A stretch of DNA of 64,000 nucleotides from NCBI RefSeq assembly GCF_900070365.1, contig NZ_LN850107.1:2480001-2544000 (forward strand), given 5' to 3'. The number at the start of each line of letters is the position of its first letter. The first letter of the stretch is position 1. Under the pieces are notes generated by a model. That model was not told the DNA's origin, made no database searches, and worked only from the letters and a program-made list of their open reading frames with translations. Of this stretch, positions 44,159 to 53,146 are shown piece after piece. The translations under genes were made by a program, and so were the position numbers. This DNA comes from Alloactinosynnema sp. L-07 (GTDB taxonomy: Bacteria > Actinomycetota > Actinomycetes > Mycobacteriales > Pseudonocardiaceae).

Positions 44159-47100
44159 TCCGCTTGTCCGAGATCGGGACCGGGCTGCCCAAGGTCTGGG
44201 CGAAGTAGCTCACCCGGAGTTCCTCGATCATCCACCCGACCGCTCGCGCCTCTTCGGAGTCACGGGCAGCGGGGCGCAACAGGTTCAGCGTCTCGTGGTA
44301 GGAGTCCTCTAGATCCTGCACGATGTGCATCCACGTCGTATCCCGGTCAGGCCGTTCCGGAAGCTTGTCCAGCCTGCGCTCGATCCCACGCAAATAGCGC
44401 TCTACATCGGACAGACGACTCATTCCTGTCAACGTGATGAAGCCGGCATGGATCAGCCCAGCCATCTGCTCTCGAATATCGGACAAAGCCTCAACGAAGA
44501 TCGGTCCTGACGTCCGCGCCAGTCGTGTCTGCACGTCGTTCCACGCGACGACCACCTTGCGCACCGCGTCAAGTACGTCCATCGTCGTTTCCACCAAACC
44601 CAAGCGGACCGCCTCGCGCAGGCGGGTGAACCCGGCCTCATCCCAGGCTGGGCCGCCCGCCTGCGCGATCAAGTGATCGGCCGCGCAGTCGACACAGTCG
44701 GCCAACAGGGCCGGGACGCCGCCGTGCGGGTTGTGCGACAGGGCGAGTTTCGCCTGGTTGGACAGTGTCCGAACGACCTGCTTGACCGGCGACGGCACTC
44801 CAAGCAGTACCAGCCGCCGGGTCCCCAGCCACATCGCGTGGCGCTGGTCGGTGGCGGTGTCGAGCATCCGGACCGCGACCGTGTCGCCCTCGTCGATCAA
44901 CGCCGGGTAGGCGGTCACGACGAGGCCGTTCTGCTCGGTGCGCTGGACCTTCGGCAGCGTGCCGATCGTCCACGCGGTCAGGCCGCGGCGTTCCAGGTCG
45001 ACCGAAGCGGCGGCGAGGGACGCGCGCAGCCGGGACTTGAGCTGGTCCTTGAGCGCGGTCAGGTCCTTTCCGGTGGCCAGCGTCTTGTCGCCGTCGACGA
45101 CCTGGAACGTGGTGCGCAGGTGCGCGGGGACGGCGTCGAGCTGCCAGGCGTCGCGCGGGATGGTCACGCCGGTCAGGTGTCGCAGTTCGCGGCCGATGGC
45201 GTCGGGCAGAGACTCCTCGTCGTCCTTCAACCGGGCCACCACGGCCCTCGCGACATCCGGGACGGGCACGAAGTTGCGCCGCAGCGGCTTGGGCAGCGAC
45301 CGGATCAGCGCGGTGACGATCTCCTCCCGCAGCCCCGGCACCTGCAGCGCGAACCCGTCGCCGCTGAGCTGGTTGAGCACCGCGATCGGCACCTTGGCGG
45401 TGACGCCGTCGTCGCTGCGGCCGGGCTCGAACCGGTAGGTCAGCGGCAGCGACAGGCCCTGCTGTTGGAGCCGGTCGGGGAAGTCCTGCTCGGTGATGTT
45501 CTTGGCGGTCTCGTTGACCAGCATGGACTTCGAGTACGACAGCAGGTCCGGCTGCTCGTGCCGGGTCTTCTTCCACCACGTGTCGAAGTGCCGCCCGGAC
45601 ACCACCTCGGCCGGGATCCGCTGGTCGTAGAACTGGAACAGCGTCTCCTCGTCGACCAGGATGTCGCGCCTGCGGGCCCGGTGCTCCAGTTCCTCGACCT
45701 CGGCGAGCAGCTTGCGGTTGTCGTGGAAGAAATGGTGCCTGGTCTGCCAGTCGCCCTCGACCAAAGCGTTGCGGATGAACAGGTCGCGCGACATCTCCGG
45801 GTCGATCCGGCCGTACTGCACCTTGCGCGACACCACGATCGGCAGGCCGTAGAGGGTGACGCGCTCGGTGGCCACCACCGAGCCCTGCTTGGCCTCCCAG
45901 TGCGGCTCGCTGTAGGTGCGCTTGAGCAGGTGCTCGGCCAGCGGCTCGACCCACTCCGGCTCGATCCGGGCGGCGATGCGGCCCCACAGCCGCGAGGTCT
46001 CGACCAGCTCCGCGGCCATCACCCACCGCGGCGGCTTCTTCGCCAGCGCCGAGCCGGGGAAGATCGCGAACTTGGCGTTGCGGGCGCCGACGAACTCCCG
46101 GCCGGGCTCCTTCGCCGCCGGGTCGCGGAACCCGATGTGCGACAGCAGACCTGCCAGCAGCGCGACGTGGACGTTGCGCGGGTCAGCCTTGGTGTCGTTG
46201 GGCGTGATGCCGAGCTGGCGCACCACCTGCCGCAGCTGGCTGTGGATGTCCTGCCACTCGCGCACCCGCAGATAGTTCAGGAACTCCGCCTTGCACTGCC
46301 TGCGGAACCGGTTGCCCGATATCTCCCTCTGCTGCTCACGCAGGTGGTCCCACAGCGCGAGGAAGGTCAGAAAGTCGGAGTCCGGGTCGGCGAAGCGGGC
46401 GTGCATCTGTTGCGCCGCCTGCTGTTTGTCCTGCGGCCGCTCCCGCGGGTCCTGAATGGACAGCGCGGCGGCGATGACCATGACCTCGCTGACACAGCCG
46501 CCCTTGTCCGCCTCGATGACCATGCGGGCCAGCCGGGGGTCGACGGGCAACTGGGCGAGCTTGCGGCCCAGCGGTGTCAGCCGCTTGGCGGTGTCGGCCT
46601 CGGTCGGGTCGAGCGCGCCGAGTTCGTGCAGCAGGTTGACGCCGTCGGCGATGTGGCGCTTGTCCGGCGGCTCGATGAACGGGAAGTCGGCCATGTCGCC
46701 GAGGTCGGCAGCGGCCATCTGCAGGATGACCGACGCCAGGTTCGTCCGCAGGATCTCCGGATCGGTGAACTCCGGCCGGGCGAGGAAGTCGTCCTCGCTG
46801 TAGAGCCGGACGCAGATGCCGTCGCTGGTTCGGCCGCAGCGGCCCTTGCGCTGGTTGGCCGAGGCCTGCGACACCGGCTCGATCGGCAGCCGCTGCACCT
46901 TGAGGCGGTTGCTGTAGCGGGAGATGCGCGCGGTGCCGGGGTCGATGACGTACTTGATGCCAGGAACGGTCAGCGACGTCTCGGCGACGTTGGTCGAAAG
47001 CACGACCCGGCGCATGGAGTGCTTCTGGAACACGCGGTGCTGCTCGGCGCTCGACAAGCGCGCGTACAGGGGCAGGATCTCGGTGTTCCTGAGGTTGCGC

Positions 47101-48038
47101 GCGGTCAGCGCGTCGGCGGTGTCGCGGATCTCCCGCTCGCCGGAGAGGAACACCAGGATGTCGCCCGGCCCCTCGGCACACAGCTCGTCGACGGCGTCGA
47201 GGACGCCTTGGGTCTGGTCGCGGTCCGGGTCGGCGTCGGGGTCCTCCGGGTCGACCAACGGGCGATAGCGCACCTCCACGGGATAGGTGCGGCCGGAGAC
47301 CTCGATGATCGGGGCGTCGTCGAAGTGCCGGGAGAAGCGTTCCGGGTCGATGGTCGCCGAGGTGATGATGACCTTGAGATCCGGGCGGTTGGGCAGCAGC
47401 CGGGAGAGATAGCCGAGCAGGAAGTCGATGTTGAGGCTGCGTTCGTGCGCCTCGTCGATGATCAGCGTGTCGTACTGGGTGAGCATCCGGTCGTTCTGGA
47501 TCTCGGCGAGCAGGATGCCGTCGGTCATCACCTTGACCAGCGTGCGCTCGCCCACCTGGTCGGTGAACCGGACCTTCCAGCCGACCGTCTCCCCCAGCGG
47601 CGTCCCGACCTCCTCGGCGACCCGCTCGGCCACCGTCCGCGCGGCGAGCCTGCGCGGCTGGGTGTGGCCGACCATGCCGGTGATCCCGCGGCCGAGTTCG
47701 AGGCAGATCTTGGGCAGCTGGGTGGTCTTGCCCGACCCGGTCTCCCCCGCCACGATCACGACCTGGTTGTCGCGGATCGCTTCGAGGATGTCGGCCCGCC
47801 GCTGGCTGATCGGCAGTTCCTCGGGGTACTTCAGCTTGGGCACCGAGGCCCGCCGCAGCTCGACCCGCCGCACCGCCGTGTCCACCTCGGCGGCGATCTT
47901 GGCCAGCGTGGCCCCGCGTTTGCCCTGGTCACGGACCCCGCGCAGGCTGTCGAGCCGACGCCGAAGTCTGCGCTGGTCGCGCAGCATGAGCTCAGACATA
48001 CGGTCGCGCAGGTCGGCGACGGAAACGGCGGCGGTCAT
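44127..48038 (-). CDS. hrpA: ATP-dependent RNA helicase HrpA
   Basis: A 1303-residue DEAH-box helicase of the HrpA family, matching its usual length. Motif I is VAGETGSGKTTQLPKICLELG near residue 95, with TQPRRLAARTVAERVAEEV, the DEAH box in TLIIDEAHERSLNIDFLLGY, SATID and, in the second lobe, NVAETSLTVPGIKYVIDPG and QRKGRCGRTSDG. The winged-helix, ratchet and OB-like regions and the long DUF3418-type C terminus (RRLVLLGVPSPVKQVV, LNPAARD-like end) complete the family. HrpA acts on structured mRNA or stalled ribosomes. It is a stand-alone gene, convergent with the coiled-coil gene. Confidence 0.95.
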   Translation of the reverse strand: MTAAVSVADLRDRMSELMLRDQRRLRRRLDSLRGVRDQGKRGATLAKIAAEVDTAVRRVELRRASVPKLKYPEELPISQRRADILEAIRDNQVVIVAGETGSGKTTQLPKICLELGRGITGMVGHTQPRRLAARTVAERVAEEVGTPLGETVGWKVRFTDQVGERTLVKVMTDGILLAEIQNDRMLTQYDTLIIDEAHERSLNIDFLLGYLSRLLPNRPDLKVIITSATIDPERFSRHFDDAPIIEVSGRTYPVEVRYRPLVDPEDPDADPDRDQTQGVLDAVDELCAEGPGDILVFLSGEREIRDTADALTARNLRNTEILPLYARLSSAEQHRVFQKHSMRRVVLSTNVAETSLTVPGIKYVIDPGTARISRYSNRLKVQRLPIEPVSQASANQRKGRCGRTSDGICVRLYSEDDFLARPEFTDPEILRTNLASVILQMAAADLGDMADFPFIEPPDKRHIADGVNLLHELGALDPTEADTAKRLTPLGRKLAQLPVDPRLARMVIEADKGGCVSEVMVIAAALSIQDPRERPQDKQQAAQQMHARFADPDSDFLTFLALWDHLREQQREISGNRFRRQCKAEFLNYLRVREWQDIHSQLRQVVRQLGITPNDTKADPRNVHVALLAGLLSHIGFRDPAAKEPGREFVGARNAKFAIFPGSALAKKPPRWVMAAELVETSRLWGRIAARIEPEWVEPLAEHLLKRTYSEPHWEAKQGSVVATERVTLYGLPIVVSRKVQYGRIDPEMSRDLFIRNALVEGDWQTRHHFFHDNRKLLAEVEELEHRARRRDILVDEETLFQFYDQRIPAEVVSGRHFDTWWKKTRHEQPDLLSYSKSMLVNETAKNITEQDFPDRLQQQGLSLPLTYRFEPGRSDDGVTAKVPIAVLNQLSGDGFALQVPGLREEIVTALIRSLPKPLRRNFVPVPDVARAVVARLKDDEESLPDAIGRELRHLTGVTIPRDAWQLDAVPAHLRTTFQVVDGDKTLATGKDLTALKDQLKSRLRASLAAASVDLERRGLTAWTIGTLPKVQRTEQNGLVVTAYPALIDEGDTVAVRMLDTATDQRHAMWLGTRRLVLLGVPSPVKQVVRTLSNQAKLALSHNPHGGVPALLADCVDCAADHLIAQAGGPAWDEAGFTRLREAVRLGLVETTMDVLDAVRKVVVAWNDVQTRLARTSGPIFVEALSDIREQMAGLIHAGFITLTGMSRLSDVERYLRGIERRLDKLPERPDRDTTWMHIVQDLEDSYHETLNLLRPAARDSEEARAVGWMIEELRVSYFAQTLGSPVPISDKRIMKAIQALNP

Positions 48039-48215
48039 CGAGGCACCAGCCTAGGCAATGGCGCGAGCGGGTTTCACCCGGTTATCCGATTGCCCTCACT
48101 CTGGCCAAGGCGGACGTGCCCAACCCGGCCGCCCCGACCGAATGATCCGCCGCCTCCACAGAACGTTCACATCGCCCGCCCCCGCCGCCCACAGGCAGTG
48201 CTTAGAGTCTTGGCC

Positions 48216-48902
48216 ATGGGGAACAGGCGCCGGGTGCTGGTGGTCGAGGACGAGCTGACCATCGCCGAGTCCGTGGCGGCCCGATTGCGGGCCGAGGGGT
48301 TCGACGTCGACCTCGCCCACGATGGCCCGCAGGGGGTGGCCATCGCGGCGCGGACGAAGCCGGATCTGGTGGTGCTCGACATCATGCTGCCCGGGTTCGA
48401 CGGCTTGGAGGTGTGCCGTCGGATCCAGGCCGAGCGCCCGGTGCCGATCCTCATGCTCACCGCCCGCGACGACGAGACCGACCTGCTCGTCGGGCTGGCG
48501 GTGGGCGCCGACGACTACATGACCAAGCCGTTCTCGATCCGCGAGCTCGCCGCGAGGGTGCACGCGCTGCTCCGGCGGATCGACCGGGCGGGCCAGGTCG
48601 AGCCAGAGGCCGCCGCGATCGTCGTCGGCGACCTGGAGGTCGACCCGGTGGAGCGCCGGGTGCGACGGGCGGGCGTCGAGGCGCACCTCACCCCGATCGA
48701 GTTCGACCTGATCGCCCACCTGGCCGCCCGCCCGCGCGCGGTGCACCCGCGCGAGCGGCTGCTGGCCGAGATCTGGGGCTGGGGCGACGCGGCCGGGACG
48801 CGGACCGTCGACAGCCACGTCAAAGCGCTGCGCCGCAAGCTCGGCGCCGACCTGATCCGCACCGTGCACGGCGTCGGCTACGCGCTGGAGGTGCCCAAGT
48901 GA
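48216..48902 (+). CDS. OmpR/PhoB-family response regulator
   Basis: A 228-residue winged-helix response regulator from ATG 48216. The receiver has E11-D12, the phospho-acceptor D55 in PDLVVLDIMLPGFDGLEV, Thr in ILMLTARDDETD and K in DDYMTKPFSIREL. The C-terminal trans_reg_C domain runs from LTPIEFDLIAHLAARPRAV to VDSHVKALRRKLGADLIRTVHGVGY. The stop overlaps the GTG of the kinase gene (GTGA). The stimulus is unknown; the following DUF4173-like membrane gene could be a target. Confidence 0.95.
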   Translation: MGNRRRVLVVEDELTIAESVAARLRAEGFDVDLAHDGPQGVAIAARTKPDLVVLDIMLPGFDGLEVCRRIQAERPVPILMLTARDDETDLLVGLAVGADDYMTKPFSIRELAARVHALLRRIDRAGQVEPEAAAIVVGDLEVDPVERRVRRAGVEAHLTPIEFDLIAHLAARPRAVHPRERLLAEIWGWGDAAGTRTVDSHVKALRRKLGADLIRTVHGVGYALEVPK

Positions 48903-49939
48903 GCCTGCGCGAACGCGGGGCGGCGCTGCTCGAACTGCTCCCCCGGCCGCTGGACCCGGTGCGGTCGATCAAGGTCAAACTCGGCATCCTGCTGATCGCG
49001 TCCGGCGCCACCGCGCTGGCCTACTTCTGGTACATGATCGGCTGGCTGCCCACCGTCACCTCGATCACCGCGATCACCGGCGCCCTGGTCACCTCCCAGA
49101 TCCTCGCCCACGGCATGACCCGCCCGCTGCGGGAGATGACCGCCGCGGCCCGCGCGATGGCCCATGGCGACTACTCCCGCCGGGTCCGGGTCACCGCCCG
49201 CGACGAGGTCGGCGAACTCGGCCGCGCGTTCAACCAGATGAGCGCCGACCTGGAGGCCGCCGACCGGCAGCGCCGCGAGCTGATCGCCAACGTCTCCCAC
49301 GAACTGCGCACCCCGATCGCGGCCCTGCAGGCGGTCCTGGAGAACGTCGTCGACGGGGTCAGCGCGGCCGACCCTGGGACCATGCGCACCGCCCTGGCCC
49401 AGGCCGAGCGGCTGGGCAGGCTCGTCGCCGAACTGCTCGACCTGTCTCGCATCGACGCGGGCGCCCACACGCTGGCCAGGGAAAGCGTCGAGATCGCGCC
49501 GCTGCTGGCCGAGGTGGTCGCCGAGGCCGAGGTCAACGCGGTCGCGGCGGGCCGGGCGGTCCGATTCGCCACCTCGGTCGCCCCCGCGGCCGCGACCGTC
49601 TCGGCCGACCGGGAGCGCCTGCACCAGGTCCTGGTCAACTTGCTCGACAACGCCGTGCGACACGGGCCCGCGGGCGGTGAGGTCCGGGTGATCGCCGCGG
49701 CCACCTCGCGCGGGCTGACGCTGGAGGTCCGCGACCAGGGCCCCGGCATCGACCCCGCCGAGCGCGACCTGGTCTTCCGCCGCTTCACCCGCGGCGAACG
49801 GGCCACCGGCGGCGGCACCGGACTCGGCCTGGCCATCGCCCGCTGGGTGGTGGAACTGCACGGCGGGACCATCGCCGTGGTCGACCCGGCGCCGCCATCC
49901 CGCACGGGCTGTCGCATCCGCATCACGCTGCCCGCCTGA
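48899..49939 (+). CDS. Membrane sensor histidine kinase
   Basis: A 346-residue kinase from GTG 48899, coupled to the response regulator. It has two closely spaced hydrophobic helices (LGILLIASGATALAYFWYM and VTSITAITGALVTSQIL) with almost no extracellular loop, then a HAMP-like segment, HisKA box RRELIANVSHELRTPIAALQ with H134, and HATPase_c motifs LVNLLDNAVRHGP, VRDQGPGIDPAERD and GGGTGLGLAIARWVVELHGG. Without a sensor loop it probably senses the membrane state or a partner protein. The pair resembles membrane-stress systems but no match to a named one can be claimed. Confidence 0.93.
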   Translation: MSLRERGAALLELLPRPLDPVRSIKVKLGILLIASGATALAYFWYMIGWLPTVTSITAITGALVTSQILAHGMTRPLREMTAAARAMAHGDYSRRVRVTARDEVGELGRAFNQMSADLEAADRQRRELIANVSHELRTPIAALQAVLENVVDGVSAADPGTMRTALAQAERLGRLVAELLDLSRIDAGAHTLARESVEIAPLLAEVVAEAEVNAVAAGRAVRFATSVAPAAATVSADRERLHQVLVNLLDNAVRHGPAGGEVRVIAAATSRGLTLEVRDQGPGIDPAERDLVFRRFTRGERATGGGTGLGLAIARWVVELHGGTIAVVDPAPPSRTGCRIRITLPA

Positions 49940-50005
49940 CCACCCCACACCGCACCGGGACCGGGTCGTCCCGCGATCAACCCTGCCCAGAATCTGGAGA
50001 CAGCC

Positions 50006-51589
50006 ATGCCCGAAACACCCCAGTCGGACGACACAACCACTCAGGTCGACACGCCACCCGCCGAGCCGACCGCCACCGGAGTCCTCGAAACGAGCATTCC
50101 GGTACCACCCATGAGTCCGATGCCGGTGCTCACCATTCCCCTCAAACCCACTTTCTTCGACACCTACTGGCCCGCGAGATCACCACGGGCCCCACGTGTC
50201 GCGCTGCTGGCGACGGGTGGCGCGGCTGTCGCCGCCGCGTCCACGGTCCCGCTGGACAAGCCCGGGATCGGGTGGTTCGCCGCGGCCGTCGCCATCGCGG
50301 TGGCGCTGGTCGTGGTCGCGGGACAGACGCCGGGGCGGCTGCGGGTCGGCTGGCTCGTGGCCGGGCTGGCCCTGATGGCCGTCGGCGGCGTCAGGGCGTC
50401 GGAGTGGCTGTTCGTCCTGTGCGTGATGACGGCCTGCGGCGCGGCTTCGCTGGCGGTGACCGGCGGCCGATCGGTGCGCGCGCTCGCCTTCGGTGTGGTC
50501 GCGGTCGGGATCGCGGCGTTCCGGGCGCTGCCGTGGGCCGCGTCCGGGCTGCGCACGCTGCGCCGCGGGTCCGACTCGCCGCGCATCGGGCGGTCGGTAC
50601 TGATCGCGGTCGCCCTGTTCGCACTGTTCGGGTCGCTGCTGGCGGGCGCCGACGAGGGCTTCGGCAACCTGCTCGGCGGCCTGCTCCCCGACCTGGACGG
50701 GGACCGGGTCACCGAGTGGATCTTCCTGTTCACCGCGGCCACGTTCGCCGTGCTCGGCGCGGTCTTCGTGCTCGCCAACCCCGCCACAGTCGACGAGATG
50801 CCCGCATCCGCCCGCAAGCGGGTCAGCCTGGCCGAGTGGGCGCTGCCGGTCGGCGTGGTGGTCGCGCTGTTCACCGCGTTCGTCGGCGTCCAGCTCGCGG
50901 TGCTGTTCGGCGGCAGCGAGTACGTGCTGACCACCGCCGACCTCACCTACGCCCAGTACGCCCGCTCCGGCTTCTGGCAGCTGCTGGCCGTCACTCTGCT
51001 CACCCTGGTCGTCCTCGCCGTCGCCGCCAGGGTCGCCCCGACCGACACCGCGGCCGACCGGCTCTGGCTGCGGGCCCTGCTCGGCGCGCTGGCCGTGCTG
51101 ACGCTGGTGATCGTGGTGTCGGCCATGGGGCGGCTGTGGACCTACCAGCAGACCTACGGCTTCACCGTGCTGCGCCTGCTCGTCGGCGTGTGCGAGATCT
51201 GGCTCGGGATCATCTACGTGCTGGTCCTGGTGGCCGGGGTGCGGCTGCGCGGGGCCTGGGTGCCCCAGGCGGTCGTGGGCACCGCGGTCGCCATGCTCAT
51301 CGGCCTGGCCGCTCTCGACCCAGAGCGGTTCATCGCCGACCGCAACGTCGCCCGCTACGCCGAGACCGGCGACATCGACACCGTCTACCTGTCAATGCTC
51401 TCCGAGGACGTGGTCCCGGCGCTGGCCGAACTGCCCGAGCCGCTGCGGGCCTGCGCGCTGCGCGACTTCGACGGGACCGACGAGGACACCCCGATGACCT
51501 GGAATCTCAGCCGCGCCCAGGCCAGGACCATTCTCGCCACCATGCCCCGGATTGATCCGTACGGGTGTGGTTCGAGCGCATACCGGTGA
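50006..51589 (+). CDS. Polytopic membrane protein of the DUF4173/DUF4153 type
   Basis: A 527-residue protein from ATG 50006 with GGAGA upstream. After a soluble Pro/Thr-rich N terminus of about 60 residues it has a dozen or so hydrophobic helices, including VALLATGGAAVAAASTVP and WLVAGLALMAVGGV. The ADEGFGNLL segment, the LTYAQYARSGFWQLLAVTLLTLVVL segment and the LDPERFIADRNVARYAETGDIDTVYLSMLS ending are typical of DUF4173. The function is unknown. It is 66 bases after the kinase gene and may belong to that operon. Confidence 0.82.
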   Translation: MPETPQSDDTTTQVDTPPAEPTATGVLETSIPVPPMSPMPVLTIPLKPTFFDTYWPARSPRAPRVALLATGGAAVAAASTVPLDKPGIGWFAAAVAIAVALVVVAGQTPGRLRVGWLVAGLALMAVGGVRASEWLFVLCVMTACGAASLAVTGGRSVRALAFGVVAVGIAAFRALPWAASGLRTLRRGSDSPRIGRSVLIAVALFALFGSLLAGADEGFGNLLGGLLPDLDGDRVTEWIFLFTAATFAVLGAVFVLANPATVDEMPASARKRVSLAEWALPVGVVVALFTAFVGVQLAVLFGGSEYVLTTADLTYAQYARSGFWQLLAVTLLTLVVLAVAARVAPTDTAADRLWLRALLGALAVLTLVIVVSAMGRLWTYQQTYGFTVLRLLVGVCEIWLGIIYVLVLVAGVRLRGAWVPQAVVGTAVAMLIGLAALDPERFIADRNVARYAETGDIDTVYLSMLSEDVVPALAELPEPLRACALRDFDGTDEDTPMTWNLSRAQARTILATMPRIDPYGCGSSAYR

Positions 51590-51590
51590 G

Positions 51591-51609
51591 TCGAGTTAGC
51601 CTCGCCTAA
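51591..51609. promoter_or_regulatory. IdeR/DtxR-like iron box before the heme oxygenase gene
   Basis: On the minus strand the site reads TTAGGCGAGGCTAACTCGA. It agrees with the IdeR consensus TTAGGTTAGGCTAACCTAA at 14 of 19 positions, with the core AGGCTAAC intact. It lies 27 bases before the heme oxygenase ATG, overlapping the likely promoter. Iron-bound IdeR would repress the gene when iron is sufficient. Confidence 0.7.
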
Positions 51610-51635
51610 GTAGGCACAGCGAAAGGTGGCCGTCG

Positions 51636-52289
51636 ATGTCCGAGGAGATCCCGTTCTCGCAGGTCCTGCGGCAGGCGACGCGAGAAGGCCACGACCGGGC
51701 CCAGGAGTCGCCGTACATCGTGGCGCTCATCGCCGGCGACCTCAGCCGGGCCGGGTACACCGCGCTCGCCGCGCAGCACTACTTCATCTACGCGGCGATC
51801 GAGTCGGCCGCGGCGGCGATGCGCCGCGACCCGGTCGCGGGCCCGTTCGTGGTCGACACGCTGCACCGCGTGCCCGCGCTGACCGCCGACCTGGCCGCCC
51901 TGCTCGGCCCGGACTGGCAGACCCGGATCCAGCCCACCGCGGCCACCGAGGCCTATCGGGCCAGGGTCGCCGAGGTCGGGCACACCTCGGTCGGCTTCGT
52001 CGCCCACCACTACACCCGCTACCTCGGCGACATCGCGGGCGGCCAGGTCATCCGGGCCCGGCTGCGCACCCAGCACGGCATCACCGGCGCGGGCGCCCAT
52101 TTCTACGATTTCGACGACTTGGGCCCCGCGCCGGTCTTCCGCGACCGCTACCGCCGCCTGCTCGACACCGCGCCGTGGACGGCCGAACAGCGCGCCGCCG
52201 TGATCGCCGAGTCACGGCTGGCCTTCGAGCTGAACACCGCGGTGTTCACCGACCTGGCCGACGACCTGGACAAGTTCCTAGTGGCGTGA
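51636..52289 (+). CDS. Heme oxygenase (biliverdin-producing)
   Basis: A 217-residue heme oxygenase of the HmuO type, which opens haem to biliverdin, CO and free iron. The proximal haem-ligand His is H19 in REGHDRAQ. The distal helix is HHYTRYLGDIAGGQVIRARLR with the Gly-rich kink and the conserved Asp that positions water. The ending FELNTAVFTDLADDL is also conserved. It starts at ATG 51636 with GAAAGGTGG upstream and stands behind an IdeR-like box, consistent with iron release from haem under iron limitation. No haem transporter gene adjoins. Confidence 0.95.
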   Translation: MSEEIPFSQVLRQATREGHDRAQESPYIVALIAGDLSRAGYTALAAQHYFIYAAIESAAAAMRRDPVAGPFVVDTLHRVPALTADLAALLGPDWQTRIQPTAATEAYRARVAEVGHTSVGFVAHHYTRYLGDIAGGQVIRARLRTQHGITGAGAHFYDFDDLGPAPVFRDRYRRLLDTAPWTAEQRAAVIAESRLAFELNTAVFTDLADDLDKFLVA

Positions 52290-52361
52290 CCCCCGGCGAT
52301 CACGAGGCACCGAACGGATGTTCTAATCTCCCCGATCGACCTGGCGACGGATAGGGAGTCG

Positions 52362-52784
52362 ATGGTGTCCACGGAGACCGAAGCTGTGCCCGCAGAGCCC
52401 GAGACCGCAGCGGCCACCGAGTCCGCGGAGCAGGCGGAGGCGGCGGTCCCCGAGACCGCCGAGCCCGCCCCGAAGAAGGCTCGCGCCACGCGCGCGCCGA
52501 GCACGGCCAAGAAGACCCGCACGGTGGAGCTGACCCTCACCGTCACCGGCACCGCGGAAGGCGACTGGCAGGCCGAGCTGTCACAGGGCGGCAAGCGCGT
52601 CGTGCAGGGCCTGGCCATCCCGGCCGCCGCCGTCTCGCGCGCCGCCGCCGAACTGCACGAGGACATCTCGAAGGCCATCGAGGTCGTCATCGACACCGCC
52701 CGCGAAGCCCACCGCGCCCGGATGGCGGAGCTGGAAGCGGAACTGTCGAAGGTGAAGGCCGCCCTCGCGGAGCTGCAGGACTGA
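52362..52784 (+). CDS. DUF6319-like small protein
   Basis: A 140-residue protein from ATG 52362 with GGGAG upstream. The first 50 or so residues are an Ala/Glu/Pro-rich disordered region ending in a basic stretch (PAPKKARATRAPSTAKKTRT). The rest holds a compact segment VELTLTVTGTAEGDWQAELS, then KRVVQGLAIPAAAVSRAAAELHEDISKAIEVV, and ends in a coiled coil (RMAELEAELSKVKAALAEL). This resembles the actinobacterial DUF6319 group. The function is unknown; the basic patch may bind nucleic acid. It is followed by a strong hairpin terminator. Confidence 0.65.
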   Translation: MVSTETEAVPAEPETAAATESAEQAEAAVPETAEPAPKKARATRAPSTAKKTRTVELTLTVTGTAEGDWQAELSQGGKRVVQGLAIPAAAVSRAAAELHEDISKAIEVVIDTAREAHRARMAELEAELSKVKAALAELQD

Positions 52785-52795
52785 GCACCCCGATC

Positions 52796-52835
52796 GAGCA
52801 GCGCCCGCCGTGTCCCCACACGGCGGGCGCTGCTC
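52796..52835 (+). terminator. Strong hairpin terminator after the DUF6319-like gene
   Basis: An 18-bp perfect stem (52796-52813 with 52818-52835) closes on a CCCC tetraloop and lies 12 bases after the stop. It is an intrinsic-type terminator for a high-GC host, without a T-tract. Confidence 0.88.
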
Positions 52836-52859
52836 GTTCCCCGGCCCGTCCAGACGTCA

Positions 52860-53146
52860 TTAGGTCGCTCCCTTCCACGCGTCTTTGGCCTGGCCCGTCC
52901 GCGCATCTTTGACCTGGCCCGTCCAGGCCTCTTTGGTCTCTCGCGTCCCGTCTCGGGCTGACCACCCATCCCCTTCAACCGCACTCCGCCTCCCCGGGCC
53001 AGCTCTATCGGATATCTTGATAGTGGAATGCGGAAGAGGCATAGTTGGAAAAATGGAGTATGGGGGGCAAGGAGCGGGGCGCGGGCACTGGCGGGCGGGG
53101 CGGCTTCTACAGTGGGTGACGAAACCAGCGAGGCAGGAGCGGACGG
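52860..53146. other. Intergenic region with 24-bp repeats and possible tiny minus-strand ORF
   Basis: The gene-free span is about 360 bases from the DUF6319-like stop to the SDR start. Three degenerate 24-base repeats lie at 52878-52901, 52902-52925 and 52926-52949, the first two differing at only three positions. On the minus strand a 60-codon frame (53042-52860) translates them as octapeptides KEAWTGQV, KDARTGQA and KDAWKGAT. That frame has no Shine-Dalgarno sequence and is doubtful. CTATCGGATATCTTGATAG near 53009-53027 is a partial inverted repeat and may be an operator or promoter of the SDR gene. Confidence 0.5.
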
